From contig JAIVFI010000002.1 in assembly GCA_025558095.1 (NCBI GenBank), positions 1 to 64,000 on the forward strand: 64,000 nt of DNA, written 5' to 3'. Positions 43,336 through 54,483 of this stretch are shown piece after piece. The notes beneath the pieces are model-generated. The model did not search any database. It saw only the letters and a program-made list of their open reading frames with translations, and was not told the origin of the DNA. The first letter of the stretch is position 1, and each line of letters starts with the position of its first letter. A program made the translations under genes and the position numbers. Source of the DNA: Hyaloraphidium curvatum (lineage: Eukaryota > Monoblepharomycota > Hyaloraphidiomycetes > Hyaloraphidiales > Hyaloraphidiaceae).

Positions 43336-44666
43336 ATGAAGCCCGTCCAGGCCGCCAAGCTGGCCGCCGCGGCCGCCGCCGCCGCGCTCTCGGCCTACCT
43401 GGGCGCCAAGGCCTACCGCAGCGCGCAGGCCCGCCGGCGGCACGCCGAGAAGCTCAGGCCGCTGTTGGAGGCGTTCGCGGCGTCGGGCGAGAAGGATATC
43501 CACGTCGCCAACGAGATTCGGTGGGCTCGTTGCCGTCGGACGCCGTCGCTTTCGCGCCTGACTCAAGGCAACCTCCCGTTGGCGTCGGGTCCCCTCGCAG
43601 CACGCTCACGCTCCACACGCTGAACCCGCACATCGTTTCCTTCTACGGCTTCTACCTGACCTGGGCCTCGTTCATGTGCGTCCCCCGGCCGCCCGGAAAC
43701 GCCCCGCTGACAACCCCGCAGGGGAATGAACATTGCCCGCATCGTCATGGCCTCGCCGCAGGCCCGCACCCCCGAGGCCTCGTTCGCGCGGTACGAGCAG
43801 ACGTCCAGGCTGCTGATGCAGTACTGGCACTTCCCGCCGGACCACCCGCGCGCCGTCGAGGCGATCGAGAGGACAAACTACATACACTCGAGGTTCCCGG
43901 CCATCTTCGAGAAGTACAGGGACGACATGGTGCGGTCGCGGCGCGCAAGCCTCCCGATCGCGGGGCTGACCGGCTTCCGCCGGCGCAGATCTACGTCTGG
44001 GGCCAGTACGGCCCGTTCGGCAACCAGCGCATTGCGCGGCGGATCGGCGCGCGGCGCATGTTCACCCCCGAGGAGTGCCAGGCGCAGTGGCTGCTGCAGC
44101 GCGAGACGCTCAAGCTGATGGGGTGCACGGCGCCGGAGCGGTACGAGGACGCGGACAGGTTCTGCGAGAAGTTCGAGGAGACGACGATGGTCGAGACCCA
44201 GTCGAGGTGGGCCGTCCCGCTGCCCGCCGCATCGGCAGCGCTTGACCCGACCGTCCGATCCAGCCTTCGGTTCGCCGAGACGCTTTTCCTCTACTTCGAA
44301 AACATCAAGCCCGCGGGCCTCGGCCGCGGCATCGCCAAGGCCTTCTGCGAGGGCATCTTCCCCGAGCCCATGAAGCGCGCCTCTGGCCTCTCCAACCCCT
44401 CGTTCGGCACCAAGCTCGGCGCGTGGCTCATCTTCGACGCCATCCTGCCCGCCGTCGACTTTTACCTTTACTGGTTCGCCTTCTCGGACGTGCCGCACAC
44501 GCACCCGGGGGAGATGGGCGAGGACGGGCTGGTGGAGCGGCCGAGGATATTCGGCAGGGAGGCGGCGAGCGCCAGGTGGGAGGACAAGGGGGAGAGGTTC
44601 AGGATCGCGGACGTGAACGACAAGTACCAGCCGGGGGAGAAGCTGGCGTTCCCGACTTCGGGTTGA
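43336..44666 (+). CDS. membrane-anchored MpaB/DUF2236-like oxygenase
   Basis: Four exons (43336-43520, 43601-43675, 43722-43929, 43989-44666; introns 80, 46 and 59 nt) give 381 residues. The N-terminus has a short membrane span (LAAAAAAAALSAYLGA). The body fits the ER-bound oxygenase mpaB/latex-clearing protein family: LNPHIVSFYGFYLTWASFM, MNIARIVMASPQARTPE, RYEQTSRLLMQYWHF, RTNYIHSRFPAIF, RDDMIYVWGQYGPFG and FTPEECQAQWLLQRETLKLMG. Some members cleave polyprenyl chains oxidatively using haem; the His in IHSRF is a candidate ligand. A 57-nt in-frame segment at 44207-44263 has GT-AG ends and may be a fourth intron. Substrate unknown. Confidence 0.72.
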
Positions 44667-44872
44667 GGGGCGGAGCCTGTAGATCGGGGACTTGTTGAAC
44701 TCGTGTCGAAGTTTGCTATCTAGAATTGGTACTTCGTTGTCTGCGCAATGAGCGCGGCCTCTCAGGGTGGATCGCCAGGAGGATTCGCGCGGGCGGCAGA
44801 GAAAATGAGTCGGCCCCGGGTGCGGCTGTCACCCGTCGCGGACACCCTGTTGATTCCTCAAAGACAACGACG

Positions 44873-45211
44873 ATGGCCCAAATCAAGGTGGTCTACCACG
44901 TCAACGACCCCGCGTCCTTCCCGGGCGCCCTCAAGAACGTCTCCAACCACCTCGCCGCGGACCCCGGCGCGCGCATCGTCCTCATCTGCAACGGCGGCGC
45001 GATCAGCGCGCTCACCACGGCAGGGGGCCACGCGGACAAGATCACGGATCTTGCGGGCAAGGGCGTCACCTTCGACGGTTGCGCCAACTCGATGCGCGGG
45101 GCGGGATTGGAGCAGAAGGACCTGGTGCCGGGGGTCGAGGTGGTCCCGGCGGGCGTGGCGGAGCTGGCGAGGCTACAGTGCGTCGAGGGCTACGCGTACA
45201 TTAAGCCTTGA
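44873..45211 (+). CDS. DsrE/DsrF-like small protein
   Basis: A single exon encodes 112 residues. The pattern of strands and helices (IKVVYHVNDPASFPGALKNVSNHL, ARIVLICNGGAISALT, GVTFDGCANSMRGAG, LVPGVEVVPAGVAELARLQCVEGYAYIKP) matches the DsrE-like family of bacterial origin, which bind or transfer sulfane sulfur in some cases. The Cys in FDGCANSM aligns with the position often used by DsrE relatives. A eukaryotic homologue this short could have come by transfer from bacteria, but its base composition is not different from its neighbours. The ATG at 44873 has the conserved strand immediately after it. Confidence 0.78.
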   Translation: MAQIKVVYHVNDPASFPGALKNVSNHLAADPGARIVLICNGGAISALTTAGGHADKITDLAGKGVTFDGCANSMRGAGLEQKDLVPGVEVVPAGVAELARLQCVEGYAYIKP

Positions 45212-45320
45212 TGCCAGAGAGCGGATAGGACGCGATTCGGGTGGAACGGACGCGTTCGGACGGGATGCTCGGCACGACCTGTCAGCGGGACAAGCTCATG
45301 CAATTCGAACAAGCTATCCA

Positions 45321-46532
45321 CTAGCTCTCCAATATCCTCAGCACGCGTTCGGGAGGATACCCCGCCGCCGCCTTGTGCCGCTCGAAAAGGTCCTTGAGCG
45401 CCTCCTGGTACGCGACCTGGTACCCCTCCACCATCTCCTCCGGCGCGCGCCACTTCTCCCCCTTGTCCCTCAGCGCCGCCATCCTCTTCTCGGCGGCGGC
45501 ATCGTCGTATCCTGCCGGCCAGGGAACGGGGTTGCCGATGGCCACCGTCAGCTGCACGTTGAAGGGCAGGGGCGTGAAGAAGCGGCCCCAGAAGAAGGGT
45601 ATGCAGACGCGGTGCGCGTGCGAGAGCCACTTGCGGAGGCCGTACAGGAGGCCGGTATTGGTTGCATACTGCAGAGGGCGGAAGAGTGAGTCGCCGTCCA
45701 TGATTTCGCCCCGGAAGACGGGACCAACCGTGTCGGTGTTGTGGAAACAGTAGCAGGGCACGAGCTGCGCGCCCGACTCGAGCGCCAGCCTCACGAATCC
45801 CCGCCTCTTCCTGCCCGCAAGCACGACGTCGTCCGTCCCCGGTGCGGAAAGGAGCGCCTCGGCCTCCCCGCCCACGATGATGTACAGGCTGTTTCCTTCC
45901 GCGAGCGCCCTCTCGCACACGGCGCGCGATGCGTCGCGCCAGCCCAAGGCAAGGAAAAACTCGCGAACGAGGGGTACGTAGAACAATACTCCGGCCCCGA
46001 GGCCGACCATTCTGTTGCGCAGGAAGGGGTGCGTGCCGTAGAAGGGCGATGTGCGGTCAAAGAATAGGAAGGTGCCGAAGCCGTGGATCCCGTGCGGGCT
46101 GTAACCGAAGATATAGCTCCGTCCGGGCTCAATCGATGTACTTGCAGCCGGATCATCCATCAGGACGCGAAAGTCAAAGTACTGAGTGAAGGGGCCGCCG
46201 TCCGAGACGGTGCGCCGAAAGGTGTCCACGAGGCCGGTTGCCGCCCAGCCGGTCACGGGCGCACGCGACAGGAACACATGAGCGTAGTAGAGCGCCGCAA
46301 TGGCGAGGAGCAGAGACGGCGGGACCGACAGAACGCGAAAGAGGCCCCAGAAAAGCGCCGCGAGAAGCACAAAGTTCGCGAACAGATTCCCGACCAGGAA
46401 GGCCGCAACCGTGCCCGCCAAGGTGGGCCGGGTCCAGACGACCGTAGAAGCGACGTGCGGAGGCAGCGACATGGGCGTTTGCAGCCAAGCTCCAAGGTGA
46501 ATCGTTGCAAGTCGCGCGGCGTCACGCTGCAT
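45321..46532 (-). CDS. diacylglycerol acyltransferase type 2-like (DGAT2)
   Basis: A single exon encodes 403 residues, a usual DGAT2 length. The family esterifies diacylglycerol to triacylglycerol at the ER and lipid droplets. Two adjacent hydrophobic segments near the N-terminus (GTVAAFLVGNLFANFVLLAAL and SLLLAIAALYYAHVF) form the membrane hairpin. Conserved blocks follow: YIFGYSPHGIHGFG, LGAGVLFYVPLVREFFLALGW, VGGEAEALLSAP, RGFVRLALESGAQLVPCY and GRFFTPLPFNVQLTVAIGNPV. The HPHG block reads SPHG, so the first His is replaced while PHG is kept. A TATA-like box at 46591-46596 makes 46532 the most likely start; another ATG 20 codons later (46472) also fits. Confidence 0.85.
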   Translation of the reverse strand: MQRDAARLATIHLGAWLQTPMSLPPHVASTVVWTRPTLAGTVAAFLVGNLFANFVLLAALFWGLFRVLSVPPSLLLAIAALYYAHVFLSRAPVTGWAATGLVDTFRRTVSDGGPFTQYFDFRVLMDDPAASTSIEPGRSYIFGYSPHGIHGFGTFLFFDRTSPFYGTHPFLRNRMVGLGAGVLFYVPLVREFFLALGWRDASRAVCERALAEGNSLYIIVGGEAEALLSAPGTDDVVLAGRKRRGFVRLALESGAQLVPCYCFHNTDTVGPVFRGEIMDGDSLFRPLQYATNTGLLYGLRKWLSHAHRVCIPFFWGRFFTPLPFNVQLTVAIGNPVPWPAGYDDAAAEKRMAALRDKGEKWRAPEEMVEGYQVAYQEALKDLFERHKAAAGYPPERVLRILES

Positions 46533-46590
46533 CGAACTGTTTACTGGAGGCTGGATGCATCGCCGTCTGCTCTCGCGGAGGCATGAGGAC

Positions 46591-46596
46591 TTTATA
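46591..46596 (-). promoter_or_regulatory. TATA-like box of the DGAT2 gene
   Basis: On the minus strand this reads TATAAA, about 60 nt upstream of the proposed start at 46532. The spacing supports that ATG over the one at 46472. Confidence 0.4.
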
Positions 46597-46913
46597 ATAA
46601 GTGAAAGATGCTTCGATATCCTACTGCTCTCGACCAGCATTGTCGAGCCCCGTCGAAAGACAGGCACCTTCACCGGGTCCCGGTTTCAAGGAGTCGACAA
46701 GGCGATCCAGCAAGCTCCCGAGTCCGCATCCAGGTCTCTGTGGATTCATCAAAATCGTCCGCAGCAAGGAAGAGCCAACAGTAAACTGGCCGGATGGAGT
46801 CGGGGTGATCGGAAGGGGAGTCACTCGGCGTCGACGACCGCAGCAGATGGCCGCGTCCCTGAACGAAACTCCGGGTCCCCCATCGCGCTTCCCGCGGCCC
46901 CGCGTACCGCGCG

Positions 46914-49081
46914 ATGCCGTGCTCCCAGCGCTGCGGCTCGTGCCGCCCTCGCGGCGCGGACATCGAGGAGTGCGCGGCGGCGTGCCCGCTGGCGCCCGCT
47001 CCCGCCGCGTCCGAGTTCGACCCGGCCGCATCGCACTATGCCGAGGACCTGCCCGAGGCCGACACCCCCGAGCTCACGCCACACTACCAAGTGGCCATCA
47101 TAGGAGGAGGCGTGATCGGGCTGGCCGTGGCGCGGAACCTGTCCAAGTTCACGGCGTCGGTTCTTGTCATCGAGCGAACACAAGACGTGGCACAGGGCGC
47201 GACAAAGGCGAATTCAGGCATCGTACACGGCGGCTTCGATGACAAGCCGGGGTCGGTCAAAGCCAGCGTGTGCTTCAGGGGTGGGGACAACTCGACGCGG
47301 GTCTGGGCACCGTCTTGACACACAGTTCCGGTCCTCCACCCCACAGGCAACCAGATGTTCACGCAGCTGGACAAGGAGCTGCAAATGGGATTCCGCCGTA
47401 CCGGCAGCTTGGTCCTGGGCTTCAATGACGAGGACCGCAAGGGCCTGGAGGAGGTCCGTGGTCGCTCAGCTGCGCTCGGGACCTCTCTGACCCCCTTTCC
47501 AGCTCCTCCAACGCGGGATCACCAACGGCCTCACCAGCTGCCGCATCATCGAGCGCGACGAGATCCGGAAGCTCGAGCCCAACGTGAACCGCGACGTCAC
47601 CGCCGCCCTGTGGTGCCCCGACGCCGGCCTCGTAAGCCCGTACGAGTACGCCATTGCGCTGGCCCAGAACGCCGTTACCAACGGCGTCGTCATCCGCCTC
47701 GGGGAGGAGGTCACGTCGATCGACGTGCTTGATGCGACGAGGCCGGCGCCGGTGGACGACCACCCGGACGAGGAAGAGCTGCGGAGGACGGTGGACAGGG
47801 TGCTCAAGGGGATGGAGGACGCGGCCGGGGATTCGGTGCCGCACGAGAAAAAGAAGGCGGCACCGGACGGCGCGCCGCGCAACTTCCTGGTTCACACGAA
47901 CGGGGGCATCGAGGGCGGCGGGTTCCAGTACACGGCCAGCATCGTGATCAACTGCGGTGGGTTTAGTCTTCCTTTTCTGAAAGGGCTTTTGACTAACTCC
48001 GCGACCAGCTGGCCTCTTTTCGGACCGGATCGCGGACATGGTTGGCGCTGGAGACTTCACCATCACCCCTCGGAAAGGAGAATACCTCGTGAGCTTGCCG
48101 TCACTCCAACTCCCTTCTTTGTTTGCTAACGGCACAATCCGTCAGGTTCTCGACCGCCCCAAGAACCCCGTCGTCAACACCGTCCTCTTCCCCATGCCCT
48201 CCAAGGAGCGCGGCAAGGGCATCCTCGTTAGCCCGACACACTGGGGGCAGATCCTCCTCGGCCCGACCAGCCGCAAGATCGAGGAGCGCATGGGCCGAGA
48301 GGAGGTCGTCCGGGCCATCCTGTCGGGGGCACACCACTCCATTGACCCGCCCAAGCTGATCCCGCACCTGAGGAAGGTGCTCACGAGCTACACCGGGCTG
48401 AGGGCCAAGTCGTCCCGCGGGGATTTCATCATCGAAGAGTCGCGGGTACCTAACTTCATCAACGTCGCCGGGATCGACTCGCCGGGTCTGACGGCGTCGT
48501 ACGCCATTGCCGAGAAGGTCGAGGGGATCATTAGGGCATGCAGGACGAGAATGGTGGGGCCGAGCGGGGAGCCGGCCGAGGTGCCGACGGTCGAGCTACT
48601 TCCCGACCCGACGTACGACCCGCGCCGGCCGCGGCTGTTCCGCCGCAAGCCGCCGACCTTTGACGGCGTGCCGGACGACCCGAGGGGACCGGACTACAAC
48701 GTCATCTGCCGCTGCGAGGTGGTCACCGAGACCGAGGTCCTGCGCACGATCCGCGGGCCAGTAGGGGCGCGCGGGGTCGACGGGATCAAGTGGAGGTGCC
48801 GCGCGGGAATGGTGGGCTCATTCGCTGCGCCGTGTTGTGTTCCAATGCTCACTACGCCTCGGCAGGGTCTCTGCCAAGGGTCCTACTGCCAACCGCGTGT
48901 CACCAAGATCCTCGCACGCGACCTTGAGATTCCGGAGGAGATGGTACCGCAGCGCGGCGCCGGGTCGAGCCTCCTTCCGCATAGGAGGGCCCTCTGGGAG
49001 GATCGCAAACAGCTCGTCGACATGTGGGAGGAGGCAGGGGAGGAGGAGCATGTGGAGCCGGGCGGGGCGCCGAAGCTGTAG
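46914..49081 (+). CDS. GlpA-like FAD oxidoreductase with [2Fe-2S]-type C-terminal domain
   Basis: Six exons (46914-47280, 47347-47453, 47503-47956, 48009-48088, 48146-48811, 48866-49081; introns 49-66 nt) give 629 residues. The fold is a DAO-type FAD enzyme: VAIIGGGVIGLAVARNLS at the dinucleotide site, TKANSGIVHGGFDDKPGS, LVSPYEYAIALAQNA, NCAGLFSDRIADMVGAGDF and ITPRKGEYL. After GNFINVAGID-like sequence (FINVAGIDSPGLTASYAI) comes a BFD-like iron-sulfur domain with VICRCEVVTETEV and, completed by the last splice, AGMGLCQGSYCQPRV, giving four Cys. This arrangement is that of bacterial anaerobic glycerol-3-phosphate dehydrogenase GlpA. A Cys cluster near the N-terminus (CSQRCGSCRP) is extra. Substrate probably a 2-hydroxy acid or glycerol-3-phosphate. 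Confidence 0.88.
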
Positions 49082-50218
49082 CCTATTCGTCTCTATTGTG
49101 CACAAATCGGTCCGGTGGCGAACGAGAGCCTTCCTCGAATTGGTTCCGAGATGGGCCGAGCCGTCCGCAACGCTGCGAAATCCAAATCCAATCCAACAGG
49201 GATCGTAAAGAAATCGATCTTTCACCCATTCCATGTCAACATCCATGCTGCGAGGAGGGCTCGGCTGCGGTTCGGTTGCGGTATCCTTTATTTGCCTCCG
49301 GCAGAGGATCCCCAAGAATCCCAAAGCCGGCAGATTCCGCCACCGCGAAGCGCATGCAGCATATCCTTCCACTCGGAATCTGCTGGCCGACTATAATTGG
49401 AAGCCCGACGTCTGTGTATGCGTTTCACAATGCCCGCCGACCGCATCGCGACTCCGCTGCCCCGATACCATGCGCTCCTCGAAGAGCCGTGGGCCGCGTC
49501 GCCCCCACCGCTCCGTCTGCCGTCGCCCGCCTGCGCAGCGGAATCTTTCCACCAAGACGATTTCGAAGCGCGTTGGCGGACCGAGTACAAGGCGGCCGGA
49601 AACACGGACGCAGCGCGGGAGGCGGCGACGAAACCCGTCGAGCCTCCGCGCAGGTTCCGGCTAACGGGACGCCCAGAGGCCTACAGTCTTCGGAGACCCA
49701 TTTCGCGGCGCCAAAGTCGACCCTCTGGACCCGCTGTTGCGCTTCCTTTGCTGCTCCAACGTCTTGCGGTCGCCGAACCCGCGAGCAAGACGGGCAAACA
49801 CTCGGAGGCACCACACGCCATCATTGGCGAAAAAGACAATGGCAGCTACGTGTTGCTGCTGCCTCCTGGGACCGAGCTACAGAAGGCTCAGAAGGTCAAT
49901 GTTTCTAGTACCGAAGCTCAGGTGGAGCACGGATCGGACAAGCCAGTGCATTTGTCACCTCGCAGCCTTCTGTTTGGGATTGGCCTTGCGAGCTGACCGC
50001 GAACGACTGGTCACCTGTGAGCCGACCACGGACTAGTCATCTGCAAAGATCCCTGTATAGGTTGCCGCGGACCATTGCCAGATCATGCATACCCCGAGAT
50101 GCGTGAAGCAGAGCAGATAGAGGCATGAAATAGACTCTTCTTTTCCTCCTTCCTTCCAAACAAGAAGCCCGTCCCAGCACTGCACTGCTCCTAACGTTTC
50201 CCTCCAAGACCAACAGGC
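49082..50218. other. 1.1-kb intergenic region
   Basis: Lies between two convergent genes (GlpA-like and the Zn2Cys6 factor). No gene is supported, and all frames lack family features. Near 49988-50044 an imperfect tandem pair is seen: GAGCTGACC...GACTGGTCACCT followed by GAGCCGACC...GACTAGTCATCT. Confidence 0.35.
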
Positions 50219-52785
50219 TCACGACACCCACGCGGACGCCCTCCGATCCGTCGCCTGCACCAGCTCCGCCACCGTCCTCCCCGGCTCTCCGGCCCCGCCC
50301 TTGAGTGACTCCCCCGGCCCCACAAACACCGGCGGCCCGGGCACGTTCGGCCCCGCCCCGCCCTCCTCCTCCTCGGGCGCGGGGAGCAGCGTCGGGTCCG
50401 GGCGAACGCCGGCGTCCAGCATGGACTTGCGGAACCGCGCGGCGGAGCGCTGGTACATGAGCCCAAAGTTGCGGCCGACGGCGTCCATGTGCCTGGCGAT
50501 GGTGCGGAGGTCGTTTGCGAAGCCCGAGGAGGCGACGGCCGCGGGCGGGGTGTTTGCGGAGCGGAGGATGCCGATCCCGGCAAAGTTGATGGCCGCGGCC
50601 ATGAAGGTCTCGTAGGTGCGCATGAAATGGGGCGAGCGCAGCTCGGGGTCGTGGTCCATCTGCGAGCCCATCAGTCGCACATACAGCACCGCGCTGTCGA
50701 GCACGCGCAGGAACTCGGGCGAGGAAAAGAGCGACGCCTGGGCGCCCTCGGGCTTCCCATGGCCCATGAAGTGTTCGATGGGATAGGCGTGCAGGGGCAT
50801 CACCGTGGTGATGAGCATGAGCGCGTGCATGGGGTCCGCAAAGTAGGTCGGCCAGGACGCCATCAGCGGCCCGGCATCGCCCTGTGCCAGCCCGGCGCCA
50901 ATCTCGGGAGGCATGCTGGCAAACACCTCGGCGACAACGGCGTCGAATATTTGGACGCGCGCGCGGAAGGCAGCCTCGGCAGGTGTCCACTGCTCCGCGG
51001 GGCGGGCGATCGTTGCCATGGGTTCCACGCCGGTGCGCTTGGCGTCGTCACGGATGCGAAGGCGGAGCAAGCGGAAGAAGCTGTTCAAGTGAAGGACTGC
51101 GTACGTCCCCGCGCGCAGCTCAAACACGGGCCGCACCACGTCCCGCATGAGCCGCTGGCCGTCCTCGAGGCGGTACCCGCCGGCAAAGAACTCGCCAAAA
51201 TTGGCCGAGGTCGGGAGGAAGCGGCCGTCGCCCGAGACAAAGACGAGGTCGAACGCGGCGGCGGGGTCGGGGTGGGTCCAGTAGAGCTCGTGGCAGGCCA
51301 GGCGGATGGGCCGCCTCGGGAACCAGTCGAAAGAGGGCTCGCGGTTGGTGTGGTGGGCAAACACGACGTCCAAGTTTGCGTAGGCTACCCAAAGCCGCAG
51401 CACGAGCTCGCCGCGCAGCCATTGTTCCACGTTGGCCGGGATCCAGGCCGGAGAGAGGCAGTCGTTGCGCCCGCGCAAGTCGGGGCCCGCCGCGGCCAGG
51501 CGGGCCAGGATGGAAATGCCGTGGCGCATTAGCGGGGCGGCTTTGCCGACCATGCCGACGGAAAGCAGGGCCTCAAGGAGCTGCCAGAGCGCCTGAGAGG
51601 CTTCCATATCCGTCACCGGGCGGGCGGCCGCCTGCGGGGAACCAAAGTAGCCGGCCAGGAGCAGGTCACGGGCGCGCTCGCAGTAAGCGATGCCGATGCG
51701 CATCTTTTCCGGCTCCGAGAGAGCACCGGTGCGGACCATGAAGGCGCCGCAGCCAGCGGCGGCGTACAGGAGGGCGAGTGGCGGGCGTTCGCCATAGATG
51801 GCCGAGCCGCGGCCGGCAAAGGCGGCTTCGAGGGTTGGGCGGTGCACCATGGGCACGAAAGGGTGGAAGTTCTCCCAGTAAGAGGAGAGGCAGAGGAGCA
51901 GGATTTCTGGGTACGGGGCCGCACATTCCGACACAGGGTGACACCACAATATGAAGCGGGCAAGGAAACAACTCGACGGTAAGAAACGATACAAGGCGTG
52001 CGCAGCGATCAAGAACCCACCCTCTGGAGGCGCAAGGGACACCTGCTGAGGGACGCTGAATGCCCGCTCCCAGGCCGCCATCGCCACGTTCTCCGCCCCA
52101 TGTAGCGGAGCAGGGAGCTGGCCAAACACGGGTGGCGCGTGCACCGACACACGCATTGCCTGCTCGGGGTTGTCGGGCAGGCCGAACGACGCCGAGAAGA
52201 GCGGGGCCCCTGCAGCGATCCACGAGCTCTGCGAGACGGGGCTGTTCCCGCTGTGTGCGTAGCTGCTGTTGCTGTGATTACGGCCGAAAGGCAGCAGGTC
52301 GACGGGCGACCGAGAATCGGTGGGCAGCGGGTCCGAGCTCGTCAGCGGGTCGGTGTCGGAGCCCGGCGAGCTCTTCCTGCCGCTCCACAGCTCCACCAGC
52401 CCCGCAGACCCGGAGAGCGCCGGCCGGCCCGACGAGGTGGGCGAGTCCGACGAGCTCGGCGAGCCCTTTGCGTTGTCCGGGGCGGCGCCGCCGGCCATCT
52501 CGGCGAGCATCGCCTTCCACTTCTCGACCTTGCGGAGGCGCTCCCGCTGGCGCCTGCTCAGCGCCGAACTCTGCGGTTCGCAACTTTTGCTCAATCTCAA
52601 GCACCTGTCGCAGGCGGCGTTGCCGGCCGTCCATTCGCATTTGACTTTGTGGGCGCCGCAGGGCGCGCTGGAGCGGGAACGGCGGTGAGCGCGAACCGCC
52701 ATCGGGGCGCCGGCGGCCAGACGCACCACGCCTTGGACGGCCGAGCACGCCGCGGCGCCGACTCGCCGCCGTCGGACGGCGCCAT
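50219..52785 (-). CDS. Zn2Cys6 fungal-type transcription factor
   Basis: Exon 1 (52727-52785) and the following exon from 52667 are joined by a 59-nt intron. The splice creates the first Cys of the binuclear cluster, giving ARPSKACAPCGAHKVKC and then ACDRCLRLSKSC, the full C-x2-C-x6-C-x8-C-x2-C-x6-C set. A coiled-coil-like linker (RRQRERLRKVEKWKAML) and a Ser/Pro-rich part follow. The middle-homology region of fungal regulators is seen as YWENFHPFVPMVHRPTLEAAF, LLYAAAGCGAF, a ERARDLLLAGYFG segment and FDWFPRRPIRLACHELYW. A second intron (51907-52020, 114 nt, in frame) probably removes a non-conserved segment. Predicted length is about 797 residues. Nuclear DNA-binding regulator; it faces away from the redox cluster at 53-62 kb. 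Confidence 0.88.
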
Positions 52786-53298
52786 CGCTACGAAACGGGG
52801 CCCACGGCGGCACGGGGCTGGGCAAGGGAATAATGACCGACGCCGCTTCTGACCGACGCCGCCAGGCCTCGCCGCAACGAGATTCTGCCGCGCAACCACG
52901 GCTGCCTCCAAACAATTTCGCGCGGTCGGTTGCGGACTGCAGAAAGTTGGCCAAGCTCGACTGATGGGCGGGCTCGTGGCCGGGCAGAAGTGCGCGACGC
53001 CCCCAACCGGCGGGTCCGGATTGATCAACTGCGGCCTCCGCACGAAGGAACCAGAAAGCAAGCGCCGCCGCTAGCGGTCGCGGCGCAGGCTGTCCCGATG
53101 GATTGCAACGGGATCGTGAGTGGTGACCTTGCTTCATAATCACCCGCGGGAATGGGGTGGTTTCGATCGAGTTAGTGTCCCCCGGCCCAGACCTTGGTCC
53201 GCTCGGCGGTTCGGGTAGCAGTTGGGCGGCCATCCGCAATGCCGCCTCGACCAATGGTGGCAAACGTCACGTGTCCAAAATGGACAGTCTCATCGCAT
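52786..53298. other. intergenic region upstream of the transcription factor
   Basis: 513 bp between the factor start and the end of the SDR gene, same strand. It stays open on the minus strand but the peptide is not conserved; likely promoter and leader. Confidence 0.35.
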
Positions 53299-54358
53299 TC
53301 ACGTCTTCCTGTACACCATTGGCGGCCCGTCCGTCGCCTGCTGCTGCGGGACCACCACGACGTCGGCCAGATTCACGTGGGCCGGGCGGGAGGCCATGAA
53401 CGCGATGACTTCGGCTGGATGGTGGTGGCCACAGTGAGAAGCCGACTTTGGTGGATGCAGGGAGCATCCGTGAACGCACCGACGTCCTGCCCCGTCAGCG
53501 GGGCCACCCCGTTGTACACCTGCTTGGCCTTCGTCTTGTCCCCCCCAAAACGGACCTCGCTGAACTCGGTCTCCACCATGCCCGGATCGATCTCGCAGAC
53601 ACTGATTGGCCCGCTGTTAGCTGAAGAATCACGTTTCGATGGAAGCACTCACCGGATTCCGAAAGGGAGCAGTTCCTGCCTCATCGACCTCGCCACGGCG
53701 TTCAGGAAGTGCTTCGTCCCGCAGTCTGGAGCGACCTCTTTCAGAAAAAATGAGACTCATCCGCGCGAAACACCCACAGACCGCCCCCCCGGGGTAGACC
53801 TCCTTCCCGCTGATCGACCCGACAAAGATGACCGTCCCCCGCCCCCTCGCCTTCATGCCGGGCACCACCGCCTGCGCCGTGTACAGCGCCCCCGCGGCGT
53901 TGGTACCCAGCATGCTGTCGACCGCCGAGGAGGGGATCGCATCGGCGTGGTCCATCCCGACGACGCCGCCCGCGTTGACCACGCAGACGTCGGCTTCGAA
54001 GGCGCCCAGCTTCTCCTTCACCGCCACTGCGTTGGAAACGTCGAGCTCCACGGGGGTGGCCTTTATCCCGTGGGCGGAGGAGAGCTCCGAGGCGAGGGCA
54101 GAGACCCGGTCGAAGCGGCGAGCGGCGAGGACGACGTCGGCCCCGTGGGACGCGAATTCTGATTAAGGGGATCCCGAAGTCGATGGAAAGCGAAGTCGTA
54201 GAGCACAACGGCATTGGGCAGCGACGCGTCGGGAGGCACGTCAAGAGAGGAATCGGACGCTGACGCGTCGGAAGCCCACCCCGCGCGGTGGCCTCGCCGA
54301 TCCCGGCCGAGGCTCCCGTGATGATCACGAGCTGTCCTTTAAGTCGCGAGTCCGGCAT
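53299..54358 (-). CDS. short-chain dehydrogenase (YdfG/serine 3-dehydrogenase-like)
   Basis: Five exons (54280-54358, 53778-54158, 53653-53725, 53480-53601, 53299-53414; introns 51-121 nt) give 256 residues. Classical SDR motifs are present: LVIITGASAGIGEATARE for cofactor binding, VVLAARRFD (Arg after the second strand suggests NADP), VCVVNAGG at the central strand, a GTVIFVGSISGKE strand with the catalytic Ser, and YCGTK as YxxxK. The C-terminal EIDPGMVETEFS and QVYNG are characteristic of the YdfG group, which oxidises 3-hydroxy acids or serine derivatives. It is divergent from the quinone oxidoreductase with only 125 bp between the starts, so the two are probably co-expressed. Confidence 0.9.
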
Positions 54359-54483
54359 TGCGGGTCGGTGCTCCTGTGCTGCTGTCCAGTTTGTTTACGG
54401 GAGACGCGGCCGACCTCTTTGCCACCGCACTCCCACTTTCACTTTCATCCAGAGCACTGCTCAATCCTCCATCGCGCGCATAA
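54359..54483. promoter_or_regulatory. bidirectional promoter, SDR / quinone oxidoreductase
   Basis: Only 125 bp separate the two divergent starts, so both promoters must overlap here or extend into coding sequence. No Zn2Cys6-type CGG-Nx-CCG site could be called with confidence. Confidence 0.5.
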
